Positions 37,005 to 46,356 of a stretch of DNA of 64,000 bases are shown here, one piece after another (the first letter of the stretch is position 1; every line of letters begins with the position of its first letter). Location of the stretch: NCBI GenBank assembly GCA_937973685.1, contig CALJKJ010000029.1, forward strand, positions 1-64,000, given 5' to 3'. The translations under genes were made by a program, and so were the position numbers. The DNA is from an uncultured Flavobacteriales bacterium. GTDB taxonomy: Bacteria; Bacteroidota; Bacteroidia; Flavobacteriales_D; Crocinitomicaceae. The notes beneath the pieces were generated by a model that saw only the letters and a list, made by a program, of their open reading frames with translations, had not been told where the DNA came from and did not search any database.

Positions 37005-37793
37005 ATGCAAGAAAGACATACCAACAGAGAACGTTATTTTATCGAGCAAGGAATTGTTACTGAGAAATACATTATTCCATACATTGAAGCAGTTTGTCCA
37101 ATTTCACCCGAAATGGTTATCGGTGAAATTGGTTGTGGAGAAGGTGGAAATCTTCGTCCTTTCTTGGATCGCGGCCACAAAGTTATTGGCATTGATTTAT
37201 CGCAATCAAAAATTGAAAACGGGATATCTTATTATGCTAAACATCCGATGAAACATAATTTGACGTTAATTGCTGAAGATATCTACGATTCAGACCCTAC
37301 ATTGATTCCAAAATTTGATATCATCATCATGCGGGATACCATAGAACACATTCCAAATCAAGCAGTTTTTTTAAAACGTGTTCGTGACTTTTTAACGCCA
37401 CAAGGGAAAATATTTTTTGGATTTCCACCATGGTGTATGCCATTTGGTGGACACCAACAATTGTGTAAGAATAAGTTCATGAGTGTTTTGCCTTATTATC
37501 ACTTGCTCCCACCCTTTCTTTACAAAGGCATTTTGAAACTTGCTGGTGAATCAACGGAAACAATTGAAGGGTTGATTGAAGTTCGCGATACACGAATTAG
37601 TATCAATCGATTCAACCACATTATCAAAGCAGCTGGATTTTCGTTTGTGCGCAAAGACTTGTACCTAGTTAATCCAGGTTACGAAATCAAATTCAAATTG
37701 AAAACCCGCAAATTAACAGGCTTTCTTCACATTCCTTATTTGAGAGATTTCATGGCGACTTCGTATTATTCTGTCGTTCAAAAAGAGGATTAA
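37005..37793 (+). CDS. Class I SAM-dependent methyltransferase
   Basis: 262 residues. The Rossmann motif I EIGCGEGGNLRPFLDRGHKV (about 44-63), acidic residue GIDLS at the end of strand 2 and the motif FDIIIMRDTIEHIPN (about 103-118) are those of the Methyltransf_11/23 group. The C-terminal part, after about residue 140, carries WCMPFGGHQQLCKNK, suggesting a bound metal or substrate site. The substrate is unknown. It ends immediately before the convergent aldehyde dehydrogenase gene with no gap between the two stops. Confidence 0.8.
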   Translation: MQERHTNRERYFIEQGIVTEKYIIPYIEAVCPISPEMVIGEIGCGEGGNLRPFLDRGHKVIGIDLSQSKIENGISYYAKHPMKHNLTLIAEDIYDSDPTLIPKFDIIIMRDTIEHIPNQAVFLKRVRDFLTPQGKIFFGFPPWCMPFGGHQQLCKNKFMSVLPYYHLLPPFLYKGILKLAGESTETIEGLIEVRDTRISINRFNHIIKAAGFSFVRKDLYLVNPGYEIKFKLKTRKLTGFLHIPYLRDFMATSYYSVVQKED

Positions 37794-39173
37794 TTAGATC
37801 ACTTTTTTTATCCATTTCAAGAGTTTGAATGGAACGTATTTAAAGCTAAAATCTATTCTTTTTGATGAAGAAACAATTGATTTATAGTGACTAAACGTTT
37901 CGAAACTTTTTTGGCCATGATAGGCTCCAATTCCGCTATTCCCCACTCCTCCAAATGGCAAATGATGATTGGCAACTTGAATCAACACATCGTTGATACA
38001 AGCGCCACCGGATGATGTTTCCTCCAATACGCGATTACCATTTTTCTGATTACCAAAATAATACAATGCTAATGGTTTTGGTCGTTTATTGATAAACTGA
38101 ATAACTTCGCCTAAATCCGTAAAAGTAAAAAGCGGTAAAATTGGACCAAATATTTCAGCTTGCATTACATTACTTTCTTCCGAAATATTGGAAATAATAG
38201 TCGGTTCAATGTATTGATCTTCGATTGAATAATTACCGCCACACTCAATTGTCCCTTCTTCCAAGTAACTTACTAAACGGGTTGTAGCTGCTTGATGTAC
38301 AATTTTTGGATAAAAGTCACTTTCTGCAGGATTTTCACTAAAAAAACTGCGAATGTGTTTTTGAAAACTTGTAACAAATTGCTCTTTCAGTGATGCATGA
38401 ATAAACAAGTAATCGGGAGCAGTACACGTTTGACCAGCATTTATCGTTTTTCCCCATGCAATGCGCTTTGCAGCAAGATCAATTTGAGCACTTTGGTCGA
38501 CTATGCATGGACTTTTACCGCCCAATTCAAGTACAACAGGTGTTAAGTTTTTTGCTGCTGCTTCCATCACAATTCTTCCCAAATAAGGACTTCCTGTGAA
38601 AAAAATCAAATCAAAGGGAATTTGAAACAAATATTGATTGGTTGCTCTTTCACCAAGCACAACAGCAATGTATTGCGGATCAAAATAACGTTGCAATAGC
38701 GTTTCAATTAATTCCGCCACTGTTGGTGTTGCAAGAGACGGTTTTACAACCGCACAATTTCCAGCTGAAATGGCTCCAATTAATGGAACAAAAATCAATT
38801 GAAAAGGGTAATTCCAAGGAGCAACAATCAACGTAACCCCCAGAGGATCAGGCTGAATGTAACTAGTCGAAGGAAAAATATAAATAGGCGTTGGTACACG
38901 TTTTTTGGCGGACCAATTTTTCAACTGTTTAATATGGTGTTCAACTTCTTGTAAAACAGGACTAAATTCAGTTAAATAGGCTTCATCACTAGATTTATTT
39001 AAATCTTTTTTGAGTGCAGCATATATTTCTTGTTCGTTTTCAATCAACAAACGTTTTAACTGTTTTAATTGTTTTAAGCGAAAATCAATTGCTTTTGTTT
39101 GATTCGATTGAAAAAACAAGCGGGTTTTGTTAACAATTAAATCAATTTCTGCTGCTTTGGTTTCTCTTGTCAT
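37794..39173 (-). CDS. Aldehyde dehydrogenase, fatty-aldehyde (ALDH3) type
   Basis: 459 residues, the short ALDH3-like length. It oxidises aldehydes to acids with NAD(P)+. Seen are the cofactor/entry motif IVAPWNYPFQL, FTGSPYLGRIVMEAAAK, the general base Glu in VVLELGGKSPCIV, the nucleophile Cys in NAGQTCTAPDY and the C-terminal HLPFGGVGNSGIGAYHG. The C terminus (FKYVPFKLLKWIKKVI) is an amphipathic/hydrophobic tail resembling the membrane anchor of fatty aldehyde dehydrogenases. Long-chain aldehyde is the likely substrate (inference). It appears monocistronic. Confidence 0.9.
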   Translation of the reverse strand: MTRETKAAEIDLIVNKTRLFFQSNQTKAIDFRLKQLKQLKRLLIENEQEIYAALKKDLNKSSDEAYLTEFSPVLQEVEHHIKQLKNWSAKKRVPTPIYIFPSTSYIQPDPLGVTLIVAPWNYPFQLIFVPLIGAISAGNCAVVKPSLATPTVAELIETLLQRYFDPQYIAVVLGERATNQYLFQIPFDLIFFTGSPYLGRIVMEAAAKNLTPVVLELGGKSPCIVDQSAQIDLAAKRIAWGKTINAGQTCTAPDYLFIHASLKEQFVTSFQKHIRSFFSENPAESDFYPKIVHQAATTRLVSYLEEGTIECGGNYSIEDQYIEPTIISNISEESNVMQAEIFGPILPLFTFTDLGEVIQFINKRPKPLALYYFGNQKNGNRVLEETSSGGACINDVLIQVANHHLPFGGVGNSGIGAYHGQKSFETFSHYKSIVSSSKRIDFSFKYVPFKLLKWIKKVI

Positions 39174-39310
39174 AGTCTTTTATTTCAATCATTTAACAAG
39201 CGGAAAAGCAACTTGTTCATTCTGTTTAAAAGCTAAAATTAAGAAAACAATTGTTGCGTATCTTATTTCATTGGAATAATCTATTTAACTTTATCAAAAC
39301 ACTTCGAAAA

Positions 39311-39856
39311 ATGAAATTATCGTTTCCACTTGCCGTTCAAGATTACTTAGATTATCAATTATATACTGTCTCTCGATCTGAAAAAGCAATGCGCAAGCGT
39401 TTAATCGGTCGTTTACTTTTTCCAATCATATACTTACTCGTTGGTATCATATTCATCATCGATAAAAACTTCACGTTTGTTGCCTTCAATTTGATTTTGG
39501 CTGTTTTGTGGTATTTCTTTTATCCTATCAGCGAGCGTAAACGCTATGAAAACACTTTTCGTCGAAGTATTGAACGCGATTTAAAACCACATTTAAATCA
39601 AGTTGGTAGCATCGAATGGACAAGTAATGAAATTATTGCGCGTGAAAACGACCAAGAGGCAATCGTAAATGAAAAAGATGTTGCTGCAATTGTTGAATTA
39701 CATGCTGTCATTTTGATTCAATTGCACAACAAACACAATTTCATTCTCCCCAAACGCAAAATTGACAACCTTGCAGATGTTGTGAGCTACTTACAAGCAA
39801 AATGTACCAAATTATCCATTCCATACATTGACCATTCTAATTGGCACTGGAAATAA
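39311..39856 (+). CDS. YcxB-like membrane protein
   Basis: 181 residues from ATG 39311 (an upstream TTG would add 20 residues unlike the family). Two adjacent transmembrane helices (about 31-49 and 53-70) are followed by a conserved-looking C-terminal cytosolic segment with GSIEWTSNEIIARENDQEAI and HNFILPKRKI, which resembles the YcxB-like domain. Function unknown. It heads a run with the YdcF-family gene (10 bases) and alkB (3 bases), probably one transcript. No TAnnTTTG was found before it; TAACTTTA at 39290 is a weak variant. Confidence 0.6.
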   Translation: MKLSFPLAVQDYLDYQLYTVSRSEKAMRKRLIGRLLFPIIYLLVGIIFIIDKNFTFVAFNLILAVLWYFFYPISERKRYENTFRRSIERDLKPHLNQVGSIEWTSNEIIARENDQEAIVNEKDVAAIVELHAVILIQLHNKHNFILPKRKIDNLADVVSYLQAKCTKLSIPYIDHSNWHWK

Positions 39857-39866
39857 GCAACTACTC

Positions 39867-40634
39867 ATGTTTTTCATCTTATCCAAAGCATTACTTTTTC
39901 TACTTTCTCCTTTTACATGGATGTTAATCCTAGTCATTGCTGCATTTCGATTGAAATCAGATAACTGGCGAAAAAGATGTCAAGTTGGAGCAATCGTGTG
40001 TCTACTTTTCTTTTCAAACACCTTTCTTTTCAAAGAAGTTTGTCGGTTATGGGAAATTCCCGGAATTCCAATTGAAGAAGTTGCTTCAAACAAAGTCGGA
40101 ATTCTTTTGGGCGGAATGTTTGAATACAATGGCGATTTAAAACGTTTGAGTGCGCGCAGAGGAGCCGATCGCGTTTGGCAAGCACTTTCGTTATACAAAC
40201 TTGGGAAAATAGACTGCTTTTTAATCAGTGGTGACAATGGATATGTATTTGATCACAAGTTCAATGAAGCCAAACAATTACGCTTGAATTTGATTGAATT
40301 AGGGATTCCAGACAGTGTTATTTTTATTGATAGCAAGTCCAAAAACACCTATGAAAACGCTGTTCAAACAAAAGAAATTTTAGCGCAAAACAAATTGCAT
40401 TCAAAAGACTTGTTATTGATAACGAGCGGGATACATATGAAACGAGCATTGGCTTGTTTTGAACACGCTAAATTAAGCTGCAAACCGTTTTCAACAGATT
40501 TATATACTGGTCCAACCCGCTACTATACGTTTGACGATTATTTCATGCCCGATGTTTCCGTTGTGAATGATTGGCATAAATTGAACAAAGAAATAGTTGG
40601 TTATTTGACCTATTGGCTTACTGATAAATTGTGA
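39867..40634 (+). CDS. YdcF/ElyC (DUF218) family membrane protein
   Basis: 255 residues from ATG 39867. Two N-terminal hydrophobic segments (about 2-27 and 38-54) are followed by the DUF218 domain: VGILLGGMFEYNGDLKRLSA, ADRVWQALSLYKLGKI, FLISGDNGYV, and the DSKSKNTYENAVQTKEIL motif typical of the family, then LLITSGIHMKRALACFEHA. E. coli ElyC affects peptidoglycan assembly and undecaprenyl phosphate metabolism; that role is possible here. It lies between the YcxB-like gene and alkB. Confidence 0.82.
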   Translation: MFFILSKALLFLLSPFTWMLILVIAAFRLKSDNWRKRCQVGAIVCLLFFSNTFLFKEVCRLWEIPGIPIEEVASNKVGILLGGMFEYNGDLKRLSARRGADRVWQALSLYKLGKIDCFLISGDNGYVFDHKFNEAKQLRLNLIELGIPDSVIFIDSKSKNTYENAVQTKEILAQNKLHSKDLLLITSGIHMKRALACFEHAKLSCKPFSTDLYTGPTRYYTFDDYFMPDVSVVNDWHKLNKEIVGYLTYWLTDKL

Positions 40635-40637
40635 TTT

Positions 40638-41207
40638 GTGCTTATTTTACCGAACGCTGAATTATTTTTTCAATCCGATTTCATGACGGCTGGTGAATCA
40701 GAAAAACTGTACCAGCATCTAGTTGACTTCTTGCCATGGCAACAACAACAAATTAAAATCTTTGGGAAGGTAATGAACTGTCCGCGTTTGGAAGCGTTTT
40801 TTGCGACCGATGGAAAATCTTACGGGTATTCCGGAAATCAATTAATAACAAATGCTTTTACACCGGAATTATTCGCAATCAAAGAACGTGTTGAGAAAAT
40901 TGCAAATACCGAATTTAATGCTGTTTTGGTCAATTATTACCGTGATGGAAACGACAGTAACGGTTGGCATGCAGACAACGAAAAAGAATTGGGGGAAAAT
41001 CCAATAATTGCATCGCTTTCTTTAGGTGCAACCCGCAGATTTGACTTGAAACACAAAACGTTGGGAATAAAACAGCAGTTTCAACTTTCGGCTGGTTCGT
41101 TGCTCATCATGGCAGGTGAAACACAACATTTCTGGAAACATCAATTAGCAAAATCAACGAAAGTTGTGAATGGGAGAATCAATTTAACCTTTCGCACGAT
41201 ACAATAA
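40638..41207 (+). CDS. alkB: AlkB-like 2-oxoglutarate-dependent dioxygenase
   Basis: 189 residues. An Fe(II)/2-oxoglutarate dioxygenase that repairs alkylated bases (1-methyladenine, 3-methylcytosine) by oxidative demethylation. Iron ligands are the HxD in NGWHADNEKEL and the distal His in QHFWKHQL; 2-oxoglutarate is held by RINLTFRTI near the C terminus. YYRDGNDSNGWHADNE and SLGATRRFDLKH are typical of the ALKBH2/3-like branch. The start is GTG at 40638, three bases after the previous stop; no ATG is placed better. Confidence 0.9.
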   Translation: MLILPNAELFFQSDFMTAGESEKLYQHLVDFLPWQQQQIKIFGKVMNCPRLEAFFATDGKSYGYSGNQLITNAFTPELFAIKERVEKIANTEFNAVLVNYYRDGNDSNGWHADNEKELGENPIIASLSLGATRRFDLKHKTLGIKQQFQLSAGSLLIMAGETQHFWKHQLAKSTKVVNGRINLTFRTIQ

Positions 41208-41234
41208 AAAAGGCTGCTCAAAATGAACAGCCTT
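41207..41234 (-). terminator. Terminator after fabI
   Basis: Minus strand AAGGCTG-loop-CAGCCTT followed by T6. It lies 22 bases beyond the fabI stop; on the plus strand there is no T tract for alkB. Confidence 0.75.
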
Positions 41235-41256
41235 CATGAAATATGTATCAAGGAAA

Positions 41257-42069
41257 TTATTCAATTCCCATTTTTGCCATCATTACATTACTTACTCCCG
41301 TAGTAGAATAGCCACCATCATGGAATAAGTTTTGCATTGTTACCATACGCGTTAAATCAGAGAATAACGTAATACAGTAGTTTGCACAATCTTCAGCAGA
41401 AGCATTTCCAAGTGGAGCAATTGCGTCAGCGTAGTCATAAAAATCACCAAACCCTTTGATTCCAGAACCAGCAGTTGTTTTTGTAGGCGATTGAGAAACC
41501 GTATTGATACGAACTTTTTTGTCAACACCATAGTGGTACCCAAAACTACGTGCAATTGATTCCAACATTGCTTTGATATCCGCCATATCTGTGTAGAAAG
41601 GGTATGTACGTTGCGCTGCAGCATAACTCAATGCAACAACACTTCCCCATTCATTGATTGCGTCCATTTCTTTTGCAACTGATAACATTTTGTGCAAAGA
41701 CATGGCTGAAACGTCAATTCCTTTTTGGAAATAGTCGTAATTCAATTCAGGATAAGGAATGTTCTTACGAATATTAACACTCATACCAATTGAATGCAAT
41801 ACGAAATCAATTTTACCACCTAAAACTTCTTGAGCTTGCGTGAATAAATTCTTTAAATCATCTATATTCGTTGCATCTGCAGGAATAATTTGTGAATTTG
41901 TCTTTTCAGCTAATTCATTAATTTCTCCCATACGCATTGCAATAGGTGCGTTTGTCAATACGAATGTTGCTCCGTATTCGTGTGCTTTTTCAGCCACTTT
42001 CCAAGCAATTGAATTTTGATCCAAAGCTCCGGTAATGATACCACGTTTTCCTTCTAGTAATTTTGACAT
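41257..42069 (-). CDS. fabI: Enoyl-[acyl-carrier-protein] reductase (NADH)
   Basis: 270 residues. It reduces trans-2-enoyl-ACP in the last step of fatty acid elongation. The short-chain dehydrogenase variant motifs of FabI are clear: GKRGIITGALDQNSIAWK (cofactor loop), DFVLHSIGMS and the catalytic pair Y159-x6-K166 in YTDMADIKAMLE, followed by VRINTVSQSPTKTTAGSGI. The protein is the target class of triclosan and diazaborines. It has a good promoter (-7 and -33) and its own terminator, so it is a single-gene unit. Confidence 0.96.
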   Translation of the reverse strand: MSKLLEGKRGIITGALDQNSIAWKVAEKAHEYGATFVLTNAPIAMRMGEINELAEKTNSQIIPADATNIDDLKNLFTQAQEVLGGKIDFVLHSIGMSVNIRKNIPYPELNYDYFQKGIDVSAMSLHKMLSVAKEMDAINEWGSVVALSYAAAQRTYPFYTDMADIKAMLESIARSFGYHYGVDKKVRINTVSQSPTKTTAGSGIKGFGDFYDYADAIAPLGNASAEDCANYCITLFSDLTRMVTMQNLFHDGGYSTTGVSNVMMAKMGIE

Positions 42070-42088
42070 TCTAAATAAGTTTGTATCA

Positions 42089-42118
42089 CAAATTTATGAT
42101 TTTATTTGATGCAACCAA
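42089..42118 (-). promoter_or_regulatory. Promoter of fabI
   Basis: Minus-strand TAAATTTG (42089-42096) with TTG (42116-42118) 19 bases upstream, the optimal Bacteroidota spacing; 19 bases to the start codon. Confidence 0.65.
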
Positions 42119-42163
42119 CTTTAAAAAGTTGATAATGAATTGTTGATAACTAATAGATTGGTA

Positions 42164-42931
42164 TCAAATTGACAGCTCCAAGCCGTCATATGCAACTGCG
42201 ATGGACTCAGGTAATTCTCTTTCTATTTCATCGTGCGTTCCGAAAACGTGTGAAATATGTGTTAAATATGCTTTTTCTGGTGCGACGCGATTAATGAACG
42301 CTAACGCTTCATCTAAGTTAAAATGAGAAATGTGTGGTTCTTTACGCAATGCGTTCACAATCAAAACCTTCACCCCTCTTAACTTTTCTATTTCTTCGTT
42401 TGCAACTGTTTTCGCATCTGTGATGTAAGCAAAATCTCCAATTCGGAAACCAAACACTTTCATTTTATAATGCATCACTTGTATGGGAATAACTGTTAAG
42501 TCGTTTTTTAAAATAAACGATTCGTTATTTTTAATTCGGATAAGATTGAGTTCAGGTACTCCAGGATATTTCAATGCTGAAAAAACGTAGTGATATTCTC
42601 TCTTCAAAGCAGCATCGACATGTTCACTGCAATAAACGTCCATATCACGGTTTTCAATGTAATTGAATGCGCGAACATCATCTAAACCTGCAATGTGGTC
42701 TTTGTGTTCGTGAGTAAAAATAACGCCGCGCAATGATTTAACTTGTGCCCGTAACATTTGTTGTCGAAAATCGGGACCTGCATCAATGACATAATTTTCG
42801 CCATTTGCAGTAATCATGATAGCGGAACGCAAGCGTTTATCTTTTGCGTTGGGGGATTGACAAACATAACAATCACATGCAATCATTGGAACACCCTGTG
42901 ACGTTCCTGTCCCAAGCACAGTGATTTTCAT
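42164..42931 (-). CDS. PhnP-like metallo-beta-lactamase-fold hydrolase
   Basis: 255 residues. The MBL-fold signature FTHEHKDHIAGLDD holds the zinc ligands, and the N terminus ITVLGTGTSQGVPMIACDC is typical of the PhnP/RNase Z-like branch. CDCYVCQSPN gives three cysteines as in PhnP's structural zinc site. DAGPDFRQQML and the later THISHVFG complete the active-site set. PhnP hydrolyses cyclic ribose phosphate, but no phn genes are here, so a general phosphodiesterase is a safer call. It directly follows a DUF423 gene (0 bases between). Confidence 0.82.
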   Translation of the reverse strand: MKITVLGTGTSQGVPMIACDCYVCQSPNAKDKRLRSAIMITANGENYVIDAGPDFRQQMLRAQVKSLRGVIFTHEHKDHIAGLDDVRAFNYIENRDMDVYCSEHVDAALKREYHYVFSALKYPGVPELNLIRIKNNESFILKNDLTVIPIQVMHYKMKVFGFRIGDFAYITDAKTVANEEIEKLRGVKVLIVNALRKEPHISHFNLDEALAFINRVAPEKAYLTHISHVFGTHDEIERELPESIAVAYDGLELSI

Positions 42932-43330
42932 TTAATCAATTTTAATTTTAGAAACAGAAATAATTGCTCGCAACCAACCAATTAATAAAAGTAAACCACC
43001 GATTGGTGTAATTGGTCCTAAAACCTTATTAAATGTAACATTGTGAAACAAATGCCCCATGGTTAAGCCATAAATGCTCACCGAGAAACAAATTACGCCA
43101 ACTAATAGAAAGCGTAACGTTGATGAGAAATTTAGTTGAAAAACACGGCCAATCGCTACTAATGCTATCAATGCTAAACCATGATAAATTTGGTATTTAA
43201 CACCTGTTTCAAAGGATTGCAATTTTTCAGTATCGTGCAACGCGTCTTTCAATGCATGTGCACCAAAAGCTCCTAGGATAATGCCAATAAAAATTAATGT
43301 AAACCCAATGATCAACCAGCGTTTTTCCAT
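42932..43330 (-). CDS. DUF423 family small membrane protein
   Basis: 132 residues with four hydrophobic segments (about 6-26, 47-63, 72-88 and 105-124). The N-terminal GFTLIFIGIILGAFGAHALK motif is the DUF423 (YwdK/YgdD) hallmark. Function unknown. It lies in a three-gene run between a DUF4377 protein (6 bases) and the PhnP-like hydrolase (0 bases). Confidence 0.85.
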   Translation of the reverse strand: MEKRWLIIGFTLIFIGIILGAFGAHALKDALHDTEKLQSFETGVKYQIYHGLALIALVAIGRVFQLNFSSTLRFLLVGVICFSVSIYGLTMGHLFHNVTFNKVLGPITPIGGLLLLIGWLRAIISVSKIKID

Positions 43331-43336
43331 TCGAAA

Positions 43337-43684
43337 TTATGCTTTTTTCTTCGAAATCACGTTAATTAGAATATATTGAAAACGTGACTGATCTTCGTTG
43401 TATTCATCTCGAACTTGAATTTTGATAGTAACATCATACATGTATCCTTCTTCAAAATTAAACCCATCGATTGGAACTGGAAGTGTTTCCCAAAAATCTG
43501 TACCAATAGACGATTCTTTTTGCACGACAAAACAAGTTTTGTGACCTTCATAACCATCACATGCAACTTTTTTTGGTTGAATACGCATGGTAATCATTTC
43601 CGTTCCTCCTAAAGGCTTTTTATCTTCTAATTTCCAACTTGATAAGGAAACCAATAAAATTAATACAGGTAAAATACGTTTCAT
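43337..43684 (-). CDS. Small secreted DUF4377-like protein
   Basis: 115 residues. A hydrophobic leader (MKRILPVLILLVSLSSW) is followed by one domain with two cysteines (VACDGYEGHKTCFVVQKES) and the segment FNFEEGYMYDVTIKIQV, which fits DUF4377. Usually such proteins are periplasmic or lipid-anchored; no lipobox Cys is seen here. Function unknown. First gene of the DUF4377-DUF423-PhnP run. Confidence 0.65.
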   Translation of the reverse strand: MKRILPVLILLVSLSSWKLEDKKPLGGTEMITMRIQPKKVACDGYEGHKTCFVVQKESSIGTDFWETLPVPIDGFNFEEGYMYDVTIKIQVRDEYNEDQSRFQYILINVISKKKA

Positions 43685-43797
43685 CTTTTCTATTTTAAAC
43701 TATTTAATTAACGTCATTATTAACAAGAAGTTGCCTCAGCAAGGAGTAAACTTATCGGATAGTAAAAATACATTTTTTTTTGATTTAAAAAATCTCT

Positions 43798-45453
43798 TTA
43801 ATCTTTTGCTTGCATTAAGGTTTGTGCATTTTCACGAGAAACCGCTGTGATATGTTCACCAGATAGCAATTTTGCTAACGCATCTATGCGTTCTGTTTCG
43901 TTCAACAAGCATATTGCAGTATTGGTATTTTCGTTTTCAACCGACTTTTTCACTTCGTAATGCATTGCTCCAAGAGCTGCAACTTGCGGTAAATGCGTGA
44001 TTGCCAATAATTGCATTTTTGAACCCATTTGTCGCAATAACTGACCAATACGCAAGGCTACTTCACCAGAAACACCCGTGTCAATTTCATCTAAAATCAA
44101 GGTTGGTAATGCTTTTTTCTGACTGATAATCGATTGAATTGCTAACATCAAGCGCGATAACTCACCACCACTGGCAACTTTTTCGATTGGTTTTTGTTCA
44201 ATTCCTTTGTTTGCAGAAAACAAACAGCTAATGGTAAGTCCACCATTACTATCCAACTGAGGTAATTGTTGCAACTCAAACGAAACGCGAGCATCAGCTA
44301 ATTTCAAGTGCTGTAAAATCGATTGTAAAGCAGTAGAAAGCTTAGTAGTCGTTTCAAAACGAACAGCATTCATTCGTTGCGCTTGTCCCTTCACTTCATC
44401 TCTAAGTTGGATTAATTCTGTGCTTACTTTTTCAATTTCTTCAGCAGTATTGGAACTAGAAAGCACTTTATCAGCGAGTGATTTTTCCAACGCAATCAAT
44501 TCGTCTTGCGTGGTCAATTGATGTTTTTTTAATAACAAATAAAAACCATTCAATTGTGTTTGTAAAAATTCTATTCGTTTGGGATCTAATTCCAAATCGC
44601 TTAATTGCTTTTCCGATTCATCTGCAATATCGACCAACTCTATCAAAGTCGATTGAATACGTTCGTGAAATTCAGAAAATGAATCGTCTAGTGTACGCCA
44701 TTTATCGAGTTGATGCTTCAATAAACTCAACTTACTTGCAACTCCACTTTCGTCATTAATTACCGCTGAAATAGTTGTGAAAGCTGCACGAAGCTCGTCT
44801 AATTTATTTACTTTTTCAAGTTCTTTTTCGTAAGCGTGAAAATCGTGTTTCGTTAACGCTAATTGATTTAATTCCTCCAATTGAAACGTGACAAAAGCGA
44901 TTTCTTTTTGTTCTTCACTATTTCTCTCCTTCAAAGCTACCAACAAACGCTCTTGTTTTGTAAGCTGTTGAAAAACAGCTTTGTAATGAGCGACATTTTC
45001 CAAATTATCACCAAATGAATCGATCAAATCAAATTGAAAATCACTCTTTTTTATGGCTAAGGTTTGGTGTTGTGAATGGATATAGATGAGTTGTTCTGTT
45101 AATTCTTTTAATACAGTTAACTGAACGGGACTATCGTTGATAAAAGATCGTGATTTTCCATGAGCTAAAATTTCACGGCGAATAATGGTGTTTTCATCCC
45201 AATCCAATTCATTCGTATCGAACCAATGTTGAAATCGTTTGTCCAACATAAAATGGGCTTCCACAACTGTTTTAGTAGTTTCATCGCGAATAACCGAATA
45301 ATCTGCTCGTTCACCTAAAATCAGGTTCAATGCACCCAGTAAAATAGATTTTCCTGAACCTGTTTCACCAGTTATGACCAAAAAACCTTTTTGAAAATCA
45401 ATATCCGCACGGTCAATCAAGGCGAAATTGCGAATGGATAAGTGCGTTAACAT
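43798..45453 (-). CDS. recN: DNA repair protein RecN
   Basis: 551 residues, an SMC-like ATPase of double-strand break repair. N-terminal FALIDRADIDF and Walker A ITGETGSGKSILL (about 28-40) are followed by a long coiled-coil arm (about 150-370). The C-terminal half holds the signature KVASGGELSRLMLAIQ and Walker B LILDEIDTGVSGEVA. It overlaps the stop of the DUF4835 gene by one base (TAATG), placing it last in the bamD operon. Confidence 0.95.
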   Translation of the reverse strand: MLTHLSIRNFALIDRADIDFQKGFLVITGETGSGKSILLGALNLILGERADYSVIRDETTKTVVEAHFMLDKRFQHWFDTNELDWDENTIIRREILAHGKSRSFINDSPVQLTVLKELTEQLIYIHSQHQTLAIKKSDFQFDLIDSFGDNLENVAHYKAVFQQLTKQERLLVALKERNSEEQKEIAFVTFQLEELNQLALTKHDFHAYEKELEKVNKLDELRAAFTTISAVINDESGVASKLSLLKHQLDKWRTLDDSFSEFHERIQSTLIELVDIADESEKQLSDLELDPKRIEFLQTQLNGFYLLLKKHQLTTQDELIALEKSLADKVLSSSNTAEEIEKVSTELIQLRDEVKGQAQRMNAVRFETTTKLSTALQSILQHLKLADARVSFELQQLPQLDSNGGLTISCLFSANKGIEQKPIEKVASGGELSRLMLAIQSIISQKKALPTLILDEIDTGVSGEVALRIGQLLRQMGSKMQLLAITHLPQVAALGAMHYEVKKSVENENTNTAICLLNETERIDALAKLLSGEHITAVSRENAQTLMQAKD

Positions 45454-46355
45454 TAGTTGAGAATTTCTTCGTATTTGGATGAATTTGCAGGATCGATTTT
45501 CTTTAAAATCGTAACAATTTCAATTTTATCCTGTTGGGAGGCATCCGCATATAAGTTTTTTAATTCGGTCAATTTTGCTTGAACAAACGTCAATACATTG
45601 ATTGAATTTGGACGTACAGCTGAAATTTTAGATAGATTATTAAGAGCAGCTGAAATTGCTTTGCGTGCCTCATCTTTTTTATCGTACAACTGATCTATTC
45701 CTTTTCGGTGGTAGTCATAAAAACACTCTCTCAGTGGATCAAACAACTGTTGTAAGGAATTATCAACTAACCAATAACGATTTCTTTTACCTGGTTCGTT
45801 TGACTTCCAACCCAAACCTCCCATTGTTTGAGCATTGGAAACAATTTGTTGTGCTTCCGTGAAATAGGGAGTTCCTCCTTTTAATGAAAACGAATCGTAA
45901 TCCAATCCAATGATGTAATACGCATAAAAAGCTAGAATCGACGTTAAATTATCTCTGAATTGATTAGGCGCATAAATCAATACGGTATTTCTAGAATAGG
46001 AGAACTGTAAATTATCGTCTTGAAAATTAAAAATATTTGTATTGTAAGAACCGTTAAAAGCAGGGCGCGACGATTGAATTTGTAATGCACCTGTGAAATT
46101 ACCGTTATTAATCGTATTGATTTGAATTTGTAATTGACAATTGATTCGTTCTTCAACAGTGAATTTATCTTTTGTCCATTTGGTGTTGTTCATCATGTCG
46201 TACACCGTTTGTCGTACTTGCTCCAATAATTCTTTTTCAGCAGAAGTTACTTCTGTATTGATATTGGAAATGATAGAGACAGTACAATTCAATTCTTGCG
46301 CTAGAACAACTGGTGCAAGCAAAAACAAATAAAGGAAAAGCAGGTATTTTTTCAT
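45453..46355 (-). CDS. DUF4835 family secreted protein
   Basis: 300 residues from ATG 46355; the longer frame would run into coaBC, whereas this Met starts the signal peptide MKKYLLFLYLFLLAPVVLAQ. The mature protein begins ELNCTVSIISN, the usual DUF4835 start, with VRQTVYDMMNNTKWT and FYAYYIIGLDYDSFSLKGG downstream. DUF4835 is a Bacteroidota family of unknown function nearly always placed between coaBC and recN, as here (1 base after coaBC's stop, 1-base overlap with recN). Confidence 0.88.
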   Translation of the reverse strand: MKKYLLFLYLFLLAPVVLAQELNCTVSIISNINTEVTSAEKELLEQVRQTVYDMMNNTKWTKDKFTVEERINCQLQIQINTINNGNFTGALQIQSSRPAFNGSYNTNIFNFQDDNLQFSYSRNTVLIYAPNQFRDNLTSILAFYAYYIIGLDYDSFSLKGGTPYFTEAQQIVSNAQTMGGLGWKSNEPGKRNRYWLVDNSLQQLFDPLRECFYDYHRKGIDQLYDKKDEARKAISAALNNLSKISAVRPNSINVLTFVQAKLTELKNLYADASQQDKIEIVTILKKIDPANSSKYEEILN

Positions 46356-46356
46356 G

